From Chitinophagaceae bacterium (GTDB taxonomy: Bacteria > Bacteroidota > Bacteroidia > Chitinophagales > Chitinophagaceae), in assembly GCA_003455235.1 (NCBI GenBank), contig DMRT01000320.1:1-9713 (forward strand): a stretch of DNA of 9,713 nucleotides. Direction: 5' to 3'. This document shows, one piece after another, positions 1 through 5,585 of this stretch; the first letter of the stretch is position 1, and every line of letters starts with the position of its first letter. Below the pieces are notes generated by a model. That model had not been told where the DNA came from. It saw nothing but the letters and a program-made list of their open reading frames with translations, and did not search any database. The position numbers were made by a program, and so were the translations under genes.

Positions 1-1160
1 AGCGTATTCATGACAAATGCCGCGCTCCTCAACCCGCCTCCGCTGACATTGATGAAGATCATGACCGGCTTCTCCTCCTTCTGCCTTGCCTTCCATTTAT
101 TCAGGATCGTGAGCATATGGGCCTTATCTGCCTCAATATTGGCAGGGCTGGCGATGGCCTGCAGCGAGCCCTTGTCATATGCCGGGCGAAGCTCCCTCTT
201 CTCATAATTCAATCCGTAGGCTTTATTCCGTGGGTCGATGATCTCGTGTTTGAAAAGAACATCCACAAACAGCAGCAGGCCGATAAAGGCCACCAGGCTC
301 CAGCTCTGCAGGAAATACGACAAGGCACCGATCACCGCCGTCATGGCCGCAAAAAAAATGAGGATGCTGGCCGCTGCCGGAACCTGGAAGACCGGGCTGT
401 CCATAAAAAATCCCACCACAATCAGGAATACAAATGCGAGGGCAATGCTGATAATACCGGAGAAATGGTGCCGGGTAAAAACAAGATCAAGGAATTCCCG
501 GTTATAGTGTGCCACGTTTCTTGTCTGCCGGAAACGGAATCCCTTTCCGAGATACGAACTTACTTTCAGACCAAAACGATCTTCGGTAAAATGCCCGGGC
601 ATATAACTCTGGTTGAAATGCTGATCCATTTCAATGATGGGTGTAATGGTACGCTGAATGGTACGTTCAGCCCCGAAGAAATAAATAAACGATACCGCCA
701 GCAACAGGATGAAGCCGCCGAGGATGCCGCCCATTACAGCCAGTACTTCTCCGGTATTCATCAGTTCTTTACTGGTATCAAATACATACAGTTTATAAAA
801 GTAAAAGAAGATGAAAAGAAGCGGGAGCAGGGCGTTGTTGAGGCAATACTTTACAAAGGGCTGCGTAGTGGTGGCCAGGAAACGGAAGCGTTTGCTGTGG
901 AGGATAAACGTAGTGATGTTCCAGCTCATGATAAACACGCCCAGTGCCACGCCTACAATTACCCCGCTCCATGCATTTACATTGCCGAGGTATTCGGGAG
1001 AAAAGAACAACCCGTCGGCACCGTATGTTTTCATGAAGCCGCTGTTGATGGTGCTGCCCAGCAGGTACCAGAAAAGCAGCAGCACCTGCACTTTGCGGAA
1101 GTGAAGCACAAAAAGCTGTACCGGGAAAGAATGATAAATATTCCGGAAAGTCTTTTTCAT
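1..1160 (-). CDS. Multi-pass membrane protein with patatin-like phospholipase domain (N-terminal part; cut by the window edge)
   Basis: The reading frame is open from an ATG at 1160 to base 1, giving 386 complete codons and no stop, so the C-terminus lies outside the window. The translation starts MKKTFRNIYHSF. It shows about seven hydrophobic segments, near residues 24-40, 62-84, 110-127, 137-163, 235-253, 267-285 and 288-303. A soluble linker follows, then a beta strand leading into SGGGLRSAAF at residues 373-382. In the patatin/cPLA2 families the glycine-rich SGGGxR motif forms the oxyanion hole just before the GxSxG nucleophile. That nucleophile and the catalytic Asp would lie past the edge and are not seen. 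Inference: an inner-membrane-anchored lipid acyl hydrolase with its catalytic domain on the C-terminal side. It follows ctaA on the same strand after 98 nt, so co-transcription is possible but not shown. The domain call rests on one motif, while the membrane topology is clear. Confidence 0.75.
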   Translation of the reverse strand, partial: MKKTFRNIYHSFPVQLFVLHFRKVQVLLLFWYLLGSTINSGFMKTYGADGLFFSPEYLGNVNAWSGVIVGVALGVFIMSWNITTFILHSKRFRFLATTTQPFVKYCLNNALLPLLFIFFYFYKLYVFDTSKELMNTGEVLAVMGGILGGFILLLAVSFIYFFGAERTIQRTITPIIEMDQHFNQSYMPGHFTEDRFGLKVSSYLGKGFRFRQTRNVAHYNREFLDLVFTRHHFSGIISIALAFVFLIVVGFFMDSPVFQVPAAASILIFFAAMTAVIGALSYFLQSWSLVAFIGLLLFVDVLFKHEIIDPRNKAYGLNYEKRELRPAYDKGSLQAIASPANIEADKAHMLTILNKWKARQKEEKPVMIFINVSGGGLRSAAFVMNT

Positions 1161-1258
1161 CGGAAACCGTGTTGTTTAAAATTACTGATTATATAACGGA
1201 TCGTAATACGATGGCCGTAATAACCGGCAATAAATAAACAACGGACGGAGCGATGATC
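1161..1258 (-). promoter_or_regulatory. Intergenic gap with a possible weak promoter for the patatin-like gene
   Basis: This 98-nt AT-rich gap separates the ctaA stop from the next ATG on the same strand. On the minus strand, TAATTTTA (1184-1177) matches the Bacteroidota -7 consensus TAnnTTTG at 7 of 8 positions and lies 16 nt upstream of the ATG. I see no convincing -33 TTG at the expected distance. Two small inverted repeats (GCCG/CGGC and ATCGT/ACGAT) lie just after ctaA but have no T-run, so they are not good intrinsic terminators. Confidence 0.25.
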
Positions 1259-2305
1259 TTATTTTTTTCGGACAACAAACAGCAGGGAAACCAGCACCAT
1301 CAGCAGCAGCATGGCAACAGCCTGGTGCAGCACGCCCAGCACCACCAGGGAACCGGGGGCGGTGGCATTAAGTACGGTTAAGATGCCCAGCAGCACCTGC
1401 AGCAACACCAGCAACAGGATGGCAAGGCGCAGCCGGGAGAACAACGGGTTGCCGGAAATGGATCTTGTTTGATACCAGCAAAGCAGAATAAGCAGGAAAA
1501 GCAGGTAGGCCGTTCCCCGGTGAATGAAATGAATGGTAAGCGGGTTGGCCACCAGGTTCCTGGTAAAAGGTGTAAGCTCACTAAACGTGGGAGGTACAAA
1601 ATACCCGTTGATATCGGGCCAGGTGGATGCCGATACTGCTGACCGCAGCCCTGCCATAAACCCGCCATATACCAGCTGGATGAATAAAACAAACAGCAGC
1701 AGGTATAAAAAATTTTTAAGCGGTGGGTTAATCACACGCTGCTCCGTTTTCACTGTAAGACTCAGTGCAAACCAAAGGGTGTAACAAAGCAACCCGAGCG
1801 CTGCAATAAAATGCGTGGTAAGCTCTACATGGCCTACAAAATATTTTTCGGGAACCAGCCCGCTCTTTACCATAAACCAGCCGATGAAACCCTGCACAGC
1901 GCCCAATAAAAAAAGAATGATCATGGGTTTGATCATTCCCTTGTTGAATTTCTTTTTTACAAGAAAATAAATAAACCCAACGAGGAACACCATTCCCATC
2001 AGCCGTGCCCAGGTACGGTGAAACCATTCCCAGAAGAAAATAAATTTGAATTCTTTCAGCGTAAAGTTCTGGTGTACGTATTTGAACTGATCTGTTACTT
2101 TATACTTATCAAACTCTGCCTGCCAGGCAGCATCATTTAATGGCGGAAGGGTGCCGGTAATGGGTTTCCATTCGGTAATAGAAAGGCCCGACTCGGTCAG
2201 GCGGGTAATGCCCCCGAGTAATACCTGCACAATGATCATGCCCACCCCGATCATCAGCCAGGCGGCAATTTGTTTTTGAGAACGTTCCTGTTGCAGCATA
2301 TTCAT
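1259..2305 (-). CDS. ctaA: Heme A synthase, COX15/CtaA family
   Basis: This protein oxidises the C8 methyl of heme O to the formyl group of heme A, the cofactor of aa3-type cytochrome oxidases, in the cytoplasmic membrane. With the ATG at 2305 it is 348 aa with eight predicted membrane helices, normal for the family. Visible landmarks are GGITRLTESGLSITEWKPI near residues 31-49, the EWFHR motif (Glu93, His96), GHVELTTHF (His159, His165), STWPDINGYFVP, IHFIHRGTA (His259, His262) and LHQAVA (His327). His96, His165, His262 and His327 fit the four invariant family histidines. The LTESGLSITEWKPI and STWPDINGYF motifs favour the Cox15-like type over the Bacillus type. An in-frame TTG at 2329 would add 8 residues, but it lies upstream of the promoter-like box, so ATG 2305 (or ATG 2299) is preferred. 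No other heme or oxidase gene is in the window. Confidence 0.95.
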   Translation of the reverse strand: MNMLQQERSQKQIAAWLMIGVGMIIVQVLLGGITRLTESGLSITEWKPITGTLPPLNDAAWQAEFDKYKVTDQFKYVHQNFTLKEFKFIFFWEWFHRTWARLMGMVFLVGFIYFLVKKKFNKGMIKPMIILFLLGAVQGFIGWFMVKSGLVPEKYFVGHVELTTHFIAALGLLCYTLWFALSLTVKTEQRVINPPLKNFLYLLLFVLFIQLVYGGFMAGLRSAVSASTWPDINGYFVPPTFSELTPFTRNLVANPLTIHFIHRGTAYLLFLLILLCWYQTRSISGNPLFSRLRLAILLLVLLQVLLGILTVLNATAPGSLVVLGVLHQAVAMLLLMVLVSLLFVVRKK

Positions 2306-2468
2306 TGCGCCGCAAATGTACTGCAGCAAAGCCTGTTAATCTTCATCGGATTGTTTTTTTATTCTTTTGGCGGATATTTGGGCTAAAGGTTTGAAAGAGC
2401 AAAATAGCGAACGGCATATATACCTTTCTATTTATCCTTTCGCTTCTTAACCGATCACCAATACACAG
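2306..2468. promoter_or_regulatory. Divergent intergenic region between ctaA and rnhB
   Basis: These 163 nt separate two genes transcribed outward. The ctaA-side -7 box is at 2320-2313. On the plus strand, TACCTTTC at 2421-2428 matches TAnnTTTG at 7 of 8 positions and could be the rnhB -7 element, leaving a leader of about 35 nt. Its nearest TTTG upstream (2390-2393) is 27 nt away, longer than usual, so support is weak. No ORF or RNA gene is recognisable in the region. Confidence 0.3.
2313..2320 (-). promoter_or_regulatory. Putative -7 promoter element of ctaA
   Basis: On the minus strand the octamer TACATTTG matches the Bacteroidota primary sigma factor -7 consensus TAnnTTTG at all fixed positions. 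It ends only 7 nt before the ATG at 2305, so the transcript would be leaderless or nearly so if the box is used. No TTG is seen about 17-20 nt further upstream, so the -33 side is weak. Confidence 0.45.
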
Positions 2469-3065
2469 ATGTTACCAGCTTTTTTACATAAGGACCTGAT
2501 GGAAGCCGGCGTAGATGAAGCCGGCCGCGGATGCTATGCCGGTCCGGTGTTTGCGGCAGCTGTTATTCTCCCCGCAGATTTTCAGCACCCGTTACTGAAC
2601 GACAGCAAGCAGCTGAGTGAAAAGCAGCGGGATTTGCTGCGCCCGGTTATTGAAAAAGAAAGCATCGCTTATGCCGTGGCCCCGGTGGATAACGACAGTA
2701 TTGACAAGATCAATATCCTGCAGGCGAGTTACCTGGCCATGCACCTGGCATTGGACGCATTATCAACAGTTCCTGAATTTTTGCTGATTGACGGAAACCG
2801 GTTCAGGGCCTATAAAAAAATTCCGCACCGTTGCATTGTAAAAGGTGATAGTAAATATGCTTCCATTGCAGCTGCCAGCATCCTGGCCAAAACACACCGG
2901 GATGAATGGATGCAGCGGCTTCATCATGAATTTCCGCAATACGGGTGGGATAAAAACAAGGGCTATGGTACAGCTGCTCACCGCCAGGCCATAGAACAAT
3001 ATGGTTTATGCAGGTACCACCGTAAGAGTTTTGATATCCTGCCCGCCTCCTCCTCGCTTTTCTGA
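2469..3065 (+). CDS. rnhB: Ribonuclease HII
   Basis: This cytosolic endonuclease cuts the RNA strand of RNA-DNA hybrids and starts ribonucleotide excision repair at single ribonucleotides in DNA. The 198-aa length is normal for the family. The motif GVDEAGRG supplies Asp16 and Glu17, LLIDGN supplies Asp108, and [17 protein letters not shown] supplies Asp127, which together make the DEDD metal-binding site. GYGTAAH (165-171) and YHRKSF near the C-terminus are further RNase HII hallmarks. ATG 2469 is preferred over the in-frame ATG at 2499 because the short N-terminal segment before the [10 protein letters not shown] motif is usual in Bacteroidota homologues. The gene is divergent from ctaA, and the small secreted protein follows 73 nt after its TGA, so the two may share a transcript ending at the terminator near 3472-3501. 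All four catalytic residues are present. Confidence 0.97.
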   Translation: MLPAFLHKDLMEAGVDEAGRGCYAGPVFAAAVILPADFQHPLLNDSKQLSEKQRDLLRPVIEKESIAYAVAPVDNDSIDKINILQASYLAMHLALDALSTVPEFLLIDGNRFRAYKKIPHRCIVKGDSKYASIAAASILAKTHRDEWMQRLHHEFPQYGWDKNKGYGTAAHRQAIEQYGLCRYHRKSFDILPASSSLF

Positions 3066-3138
3066 TACAGTGGTTAAACTTTTTCTTTCAGCACTGGTCT
3101 ATGTATTCATAGCCGTTTTATTCATTAAATCATTAGTC

Positions 3139-3441
3139 ATGAAATTAAAATTATTTGTAACAACTGCCCTGGTGCTTTTGCTGGGTGCAGGTATTGCCGA
3201 GGCTCAGCCGGGCCAGCGCCTTCAGCGCCACCGCATCCGCGAAGGCGTACGAAGCGGGGATCTTACCCGTACTGAAACCAGGAGTTTGGTTGCCGGGCAG
3301 CGGCGCCTGCATCGGGATGTACGCAGGGCAAAAAGAGATGGTGTGATCACCCGCAATGAAAGAAGGGAAATCCGCAGGGATAAGCGGATGAACAACCGGG
3401 CCATTTACCGCAAAAAACACAACCGCCGCCATCGCATTTAA
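3139..3441 (+). CDS. Small arginine-rich secreted protein with a 28-residue internal repeat, function unknown
   Basis: This 100-aa protein has a clear Sec signal peptide (MKLKLFVTTALVLLLGAG then IAEA, cleavage expected near residue 22), so it should be periplasmic or extracellular. The mature part of about 78 residues holds 24 arginines and is strongly basic. Two segments resemble each other at 28-residue spacing: G40-D-L-T-R-T-E-T-R-S-L and G68-V-I-T-R-N-E-R-R-E-I. Each is followed by a basic stretch, and the second runs into NRAIYRKKHN. Small exported proteins of this general pattern (GxLTxxExxRL ... DIYRxKHN) occur in Bacteroidota and Proteobacteria as hypothetical proteins, but I know of no assigned function. 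ATG 3139 is chosen because it places the signal peptide at the N-terminus; in-frame codons upstream overlap rnhB. The gene lies downstream of rnhB and before a strong terminator. Confidence 0.8.
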   Translation: MKLKLFVTTALVLLLGAGIAEAQPGQRLQRHRIREGVRSGDLTRTETRSLVAGQRRLHRDVRRAKRDGVITRNERREIRRDKRMNNRAIYRKKHNRRHRI

Positions 3442-3471
3442 ATCAGTTTTACCTCCACAGTTTTGAGACCT

Positions 3472-3501
3472 CCGTCCTGCCGCATGGCAGGACGGCTTTT
3501 T
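3472..3501 (+). terminator. Strong intrinsic terminator after the Arg-rich gene
   Basis: A perfect 10-bp stem, CCGTCCTGCC at 3472-3481 and GGCAGGACGG at 3486-3495, encloses the loop GCAT and is followed by C and five T residues (3497-3501). It starts 30 nt after the stop at 3441 and faces plus-strand transcription. The minus-strand side has no T-run, so it appears one-directional. Its T-run overlaps the TAA (3502-3500) of the convergent VOC gene. Confidence 0.92.
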
Positions 3502-3874
3502 ATTCCCTCACCGGCTCTGCAAAGTTCAGCACATAGCCATTATTGTCTTTTATGGCAAACTCCCGCATTTTGTAAATGAAGTTCTCCAGGGGATATACCA
3601 CTTCACAGGTATCCTTTAAAGAATTCCAGAGGGCATCCACATCCTCCACGTTGATGTACAGGCTTCCGCTCAGCATCACCGTACCATAATTCATGTGTTC
3701 ATTGGGCAGGGAGAACATGATCGACACATTGTCTCTCACCAGGTCGCACCAGGCAATTGTTTCCCCGTTTTTAAATTCTCCTCTTTGTGTGAAGCCCAGT
3801 ACGCCGGTATAAAACCGGATGGTTCCCGGAATGTCTTTTGTTTCCAGTATAGGGGCTAATGCTTTCAGTTTCAT
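3500..3874 (-). CDS. VOC / glyoxalase-bleomycin resistance fold protein
   Basis: This 124-aa protein has the two beta-alpha-beta-beta-beta halves of the vicinal oxygen chelate (VOC) fold. The first half contains TKDIPGTIRFYTGVLGF (12-28) and SIMFSL. The second contains SLYINVEDVDALWNSLKD (71-88) and REFAIKDNNGYVLNFAEP (104-121), the usual closing strand with its D-x-x-G turn. The normal metal-ligand positions do not carry His or Glu: PIL in the first strand, LYI where HIxF is common, and LNF where IEL is common. It therefore looks more like a binding-type member than a metal-dependent glyoxalase. The substrate cannot be named. ATG 3874 gives a 10-nt gap after the YciO-like stop (3887-3885). 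An in-frame TTG at 3892 would overlap that gene and add six residues, which is less likely. Probably co-transcribed with the upstream gene. Confidence 0.85.
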   Translation of the reverse strand: MKLKALAPILETKDIPGTIRFYTGVLGFTQRGEFKNGETIAWCDLVRDNVSIMFSLPNEHMNYGTVMLSGSLYINVEDVDALWNSLKDTCEVVYPLENFIYKMREFAIKDNNGYVLNFAEPVRE

Positions 3875-3884
3875 CCGTGGTACT

Positions 3885-4496
3885 TTAGTCAAGAATTATT
3901 TCTCCCAGTCCCTGGCGGGTGATCATCCATTCGCTGCCGGTGCAGTCCACAATGGTGGAGGGGATGACGCCGCCGATGCCGCCGTCGATCACAAAATCAA
4001 CCAGGTCGCCGAATGTTGACTGAATCACTTCGGGGTCTGTATATTCCTCCACCATTTCTCCCGGTAATGAAGCACTGAGTATGGGATTGCCCAGGGCTTC
4101 CAGAATATGGCGGCAGATATTATTGTCGGGCACCCGAAGCCCCACGGTTGACTTTTTACTCTGCAGTATTTTCGGCACCTGTTTACTCGCCGGCAAAATA
4201 AAGGTGAAAGGTCCGGGCAGGTATCTTTTCAGCATGCGGTACAGGGGTGTGTCAATGCTTTTGGTATAATCGCTCAGGTGGCTGAGGTCGCGGCATATGA
4301 AAGAGAGCTGTGCCTTTTGCGGGTCTACCTTTTTGATGCGGCAGATGCGTTCCACCGCCCGGGGCTGGTTGATGTCGCAGCCCAGCCCGTAAATGGTATC
4401 GGTGGGATAGATGATAACACCCCCGCTCCGCAGGCATTCGGTTACCTGTTTGATCAGCCTTGGCTGCGGATCCTGCGGGTGTATGTGTACTAACAA
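3885..4496 (-). CDS. Sua5/YciO/YrdC-family protein, YciO-like (threonylcarbamoyl-AMP synthase related)
   Basis: The 203-aa product fits the single-domain YrdC fold. Seen: YPTDTIYGLGCD (30-41), the basic segment AVERICRIKKVDPQKAQLSF, FICRDLSHLSDY (67-77), LPGPFTFIL (93-101), VGLRVPDN (118-125), GNPILSASLPGE (136-147) and PSTIVDCT (179-186). TsaC/Sua5 members make threonylcarbamoyl-AMP for the t6A tRNA modification. The ERICRI and CRDLSELSxY-like segments and the IHPxxPQxR start are closer to E. coli YciO, whose physiological role is less settled, so t6A synthesis is possible but not certain here. No ATG exists near the expected N-terminus. The codon at 4496-4494 is TTG, upstream codons reach a TAA within five codons, and the LVHIHPQDPQPR start matches the family N-terminus, so a TTG start is supported. 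The gene is divergent from the PfkB kinase and leads into the VOC gene. Confidence 0.9.
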   Translation of the reverse strand: MLVHIHPQDPQPRLIKQVTECLRSGGVIIYPTDTIYGLGCDINQPRAVERICRIKKVDPQKAQLSFICRDLSHLSDYTKSIDTPLYRMLKRYLPGPFTFILPASKQVPKILQSKKSTVGLRVPDNNICRHILEALGNPILSASLPGEMVEEYTDPEVIQSTFGDLVDFVIDGGIGGVIPSTIVDCTGSEWMITRQGLGEIILD

Positions 4497-4604
4497 AAGA
4501 GGTGGTTTTAATTAACGGCACAACTTACTAAAATCATTTTAATCAGTTACTTTTGCCGCCGTAGTCAGTATCGGGCTGCTTTATCATCATTCTAAAACCA
4601 AATT
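4497..4604. promoter_or_regulatory. Divergent intergenic region between the YciO-like gene and the PfkB kinase
   Basis: These 108 nt hold a perfect -7 match for the plus-strand kinase (TACTTTTG, 4548-4555). At about the -33 distance lies an 11-nt AT palindrome (AAAAT-C-ATTTT, 4530-4540) instead of a TTG. No clear TAnnTTTG is seen for the minus-strand gene. The sequence before the kinase ATG (TCTAAAACCAAATT) has no Shine-Dalgarno match. Confidence 0.35.
4548..4555 (+). promoter_or_regulatory. Putative -7 promoter element of the PfkB kinase
   Basis: TACTTTTG is a full match to the Bacteroidota TAnnTTTG consensus. It lies 49 nt before the ATG at 4605, leaving a leader of roughly 40-45 nt. A TTG at the usual -33 spacing is not visible. 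Confidence 0.5.
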
Positions 4605-5528
4605 ATGTCAGTTATTTGTGTTGGCACCATGGCCTTTGATGCCATTGAAACACCCTTCGGAAAAACAGATAGAATCATTGGCGGATCGGCTACCTATGTT
4701 GCCTATGCAGCCGGAAATTTTGTTACTCCTGTTCAGCAGATATCCATTGTTGGGTATGATTTTCCGCCCGAAGAAATGAATGAACTGAAAAGAAGAGGGG
4801 TAATGCTTGACGGCGTGGAGATCGTAAAAGATAAAAAATCCTTTTTCTGGAGCGGCAAGTATCACCTGGATATGAACAGCCGGGATACTCTGGTGACCGA
4901 CCTGAATGTACTGGCCGACTTTAACCCGGTGGTACCCGATTCTTACCAGGGCGCTGAATTCCTGATGCTGGGTAACCTGATGCCGAAACTGCAGCTGAGC
5001 GTGATCAATCAGTTGACTGTTCGCCCCAGGCTTATTGTAATGGACACCATGAATTTCTGGATGGATACAGCCATGGATGACCTGAAAGAAGTGCTGAGAA
5101 AAGTGGATGTACTGCTGGTGAACGACGGCGAAGCGAGGCAGTTAAGCGGCGAACTTTCGCTGGTAAAAGCGGCCAGGGAGATCATGAAAATGGGACCCCG
5201 GTTCCTGATCATCAAAAAAGGAGAACACGGCGCCTTGTTATTCCATGAGAACCATGTATTCTTTGCACCGGCGTTGCCGCTGGAAGAAGTGTTTGACCCC
5301 ACCGGCGCCGGCGATACGTTTGCCGGTGGTTTTATCGGCCACCTGGCAAAAACAAAAGACATCAGTTTTGAAAACATGAAAACGGCCATTATCGTTGGCA
5401 GCGCCATGGCAAGTTTCTGCGTGGAAAAATTCGGGCCCGAACGGCTGAAAGAAATAACCAAGGCTGACATTGACGAACGCCTTACCGAGTTTGTTCAGCT
5501 GGTGAACTTTGATATCGATCTTGTATAA
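4605..5528 (+). CDS. PfkB-family (ribokinase superfamily) sugar or nucleoside kinase, substrate unknown
   Basis: This 307-aa cytosolic kinase has the ribokinase fold. The C-terminal PfkB signature is DPTGAGDTFAGGF at 231-243, with the GAGD anion hole and the expected catalytic base Asp237. Also visible are GGSATY (26-31) near the sugar-binding region, the NxxE metal motif NDGE (173-176) and LIIKKGEHGALLF (201-213) in the nucleotide-binding half. The segments NSRDTLVTDLNVLADF (91-106) and MDTMNFW (146-152) recur in a broadly distributed PfkB subgroup usually annotated only as sugar kinase, so no symbol is given. Length and motifs are complete. ATG 4605 starts directly with the first beta strand (MSVICVGTMAFD). 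The gene is probably monocistronic: it has its own -7 box and a terminator 20 nt after the TAA. Confidence 0.93.
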   Translation: MSVICVGTMAFDAIETPFGKTDRIIGGSATYVAYAAGNFVTPVQQISIVGYDFPPEEMNELKRRGVMLDGVEIVKDKKSFFWSGKYHLDMNSRDTLVTDLNVLADFNPVVPDSYQGAEFLMLGNLMPKLQLSVINQLTVRPRLIVMDTMNFWMDTAMDDLKEVLRKVDVLLVNDGEARQLSGELSLVKAAREIMKMGPRFLIIKKGEHGALLFHENHVFFAPALPLEEVFDPTGAGDTFAGGFIGHLAKTKDISFENMKTAIIVGSAMASFCVEKFGPERLKEITKADIDERLTEFVQLVNFDIDLV

Positions 5529-5546
5529 TTGATTTTTGCTTCGTAT

Positions 5547-5581
5547 AAAAAACCCCGGCAGATACCGGGGTTTTGTTTTTA
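5547..5581. terminator. Bidirectional intrinsic terminator shared by the PfkB kinase and the S9 peptidase
   Basis: A 10-bp perfect stem, AAAACCCCGG at 5549-5558 and CCGGGGTTTT at 5565-5574, closes the loop CAGATA. On the plus strand it is followed by TTTT-G-TTTTT. On the minus strand the stem ends in six T residues (5552-5547). It lies in the 57-nt gap between two convergent stop codons (5528 and 5586), so it can end transcription from both sides. Confidence 0.92.
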
Positions 5582-5585
5582 TTTC

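Noticed and set aside
117..1196. Long plus-strand open frame of 359 codons
   Set aside because: Its translation is low-complexity (rich in Gln, His and Lys) with no family resemblance. The opposite strand encodes a coherent membrane protein with a patatin motif, so this is an antisense shadow.
2306..2329. Extension of ctaA to an in-frame TTG at 2329
   Set aside because: It would place the start codon upstream of the TACATTTG promoter-like box. ATG 2305 or 2299 fits the family N-terminus.
2499..2532. Short direct repeat GATGAAGCCGGC-like at the start of rnhB
   Set aside because: It is explained by the coding repeat EAG...DEAG in the conserved RNase HII motif.
3001..3138. N-terminal extension of the Arg-rich protein into rnhB
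   Set aside because: It overlaps rnhB coding sequence in another frame and would bury the signal peptide; ATG 3139 starts it cleanly.
3875..3892. TTG start for the VOC protein overlapping the YciO-like stop
   Set aside because: The ATG at 3874 gives a normal N-terminus and a 10-nt gap; the extra six residues have no support.
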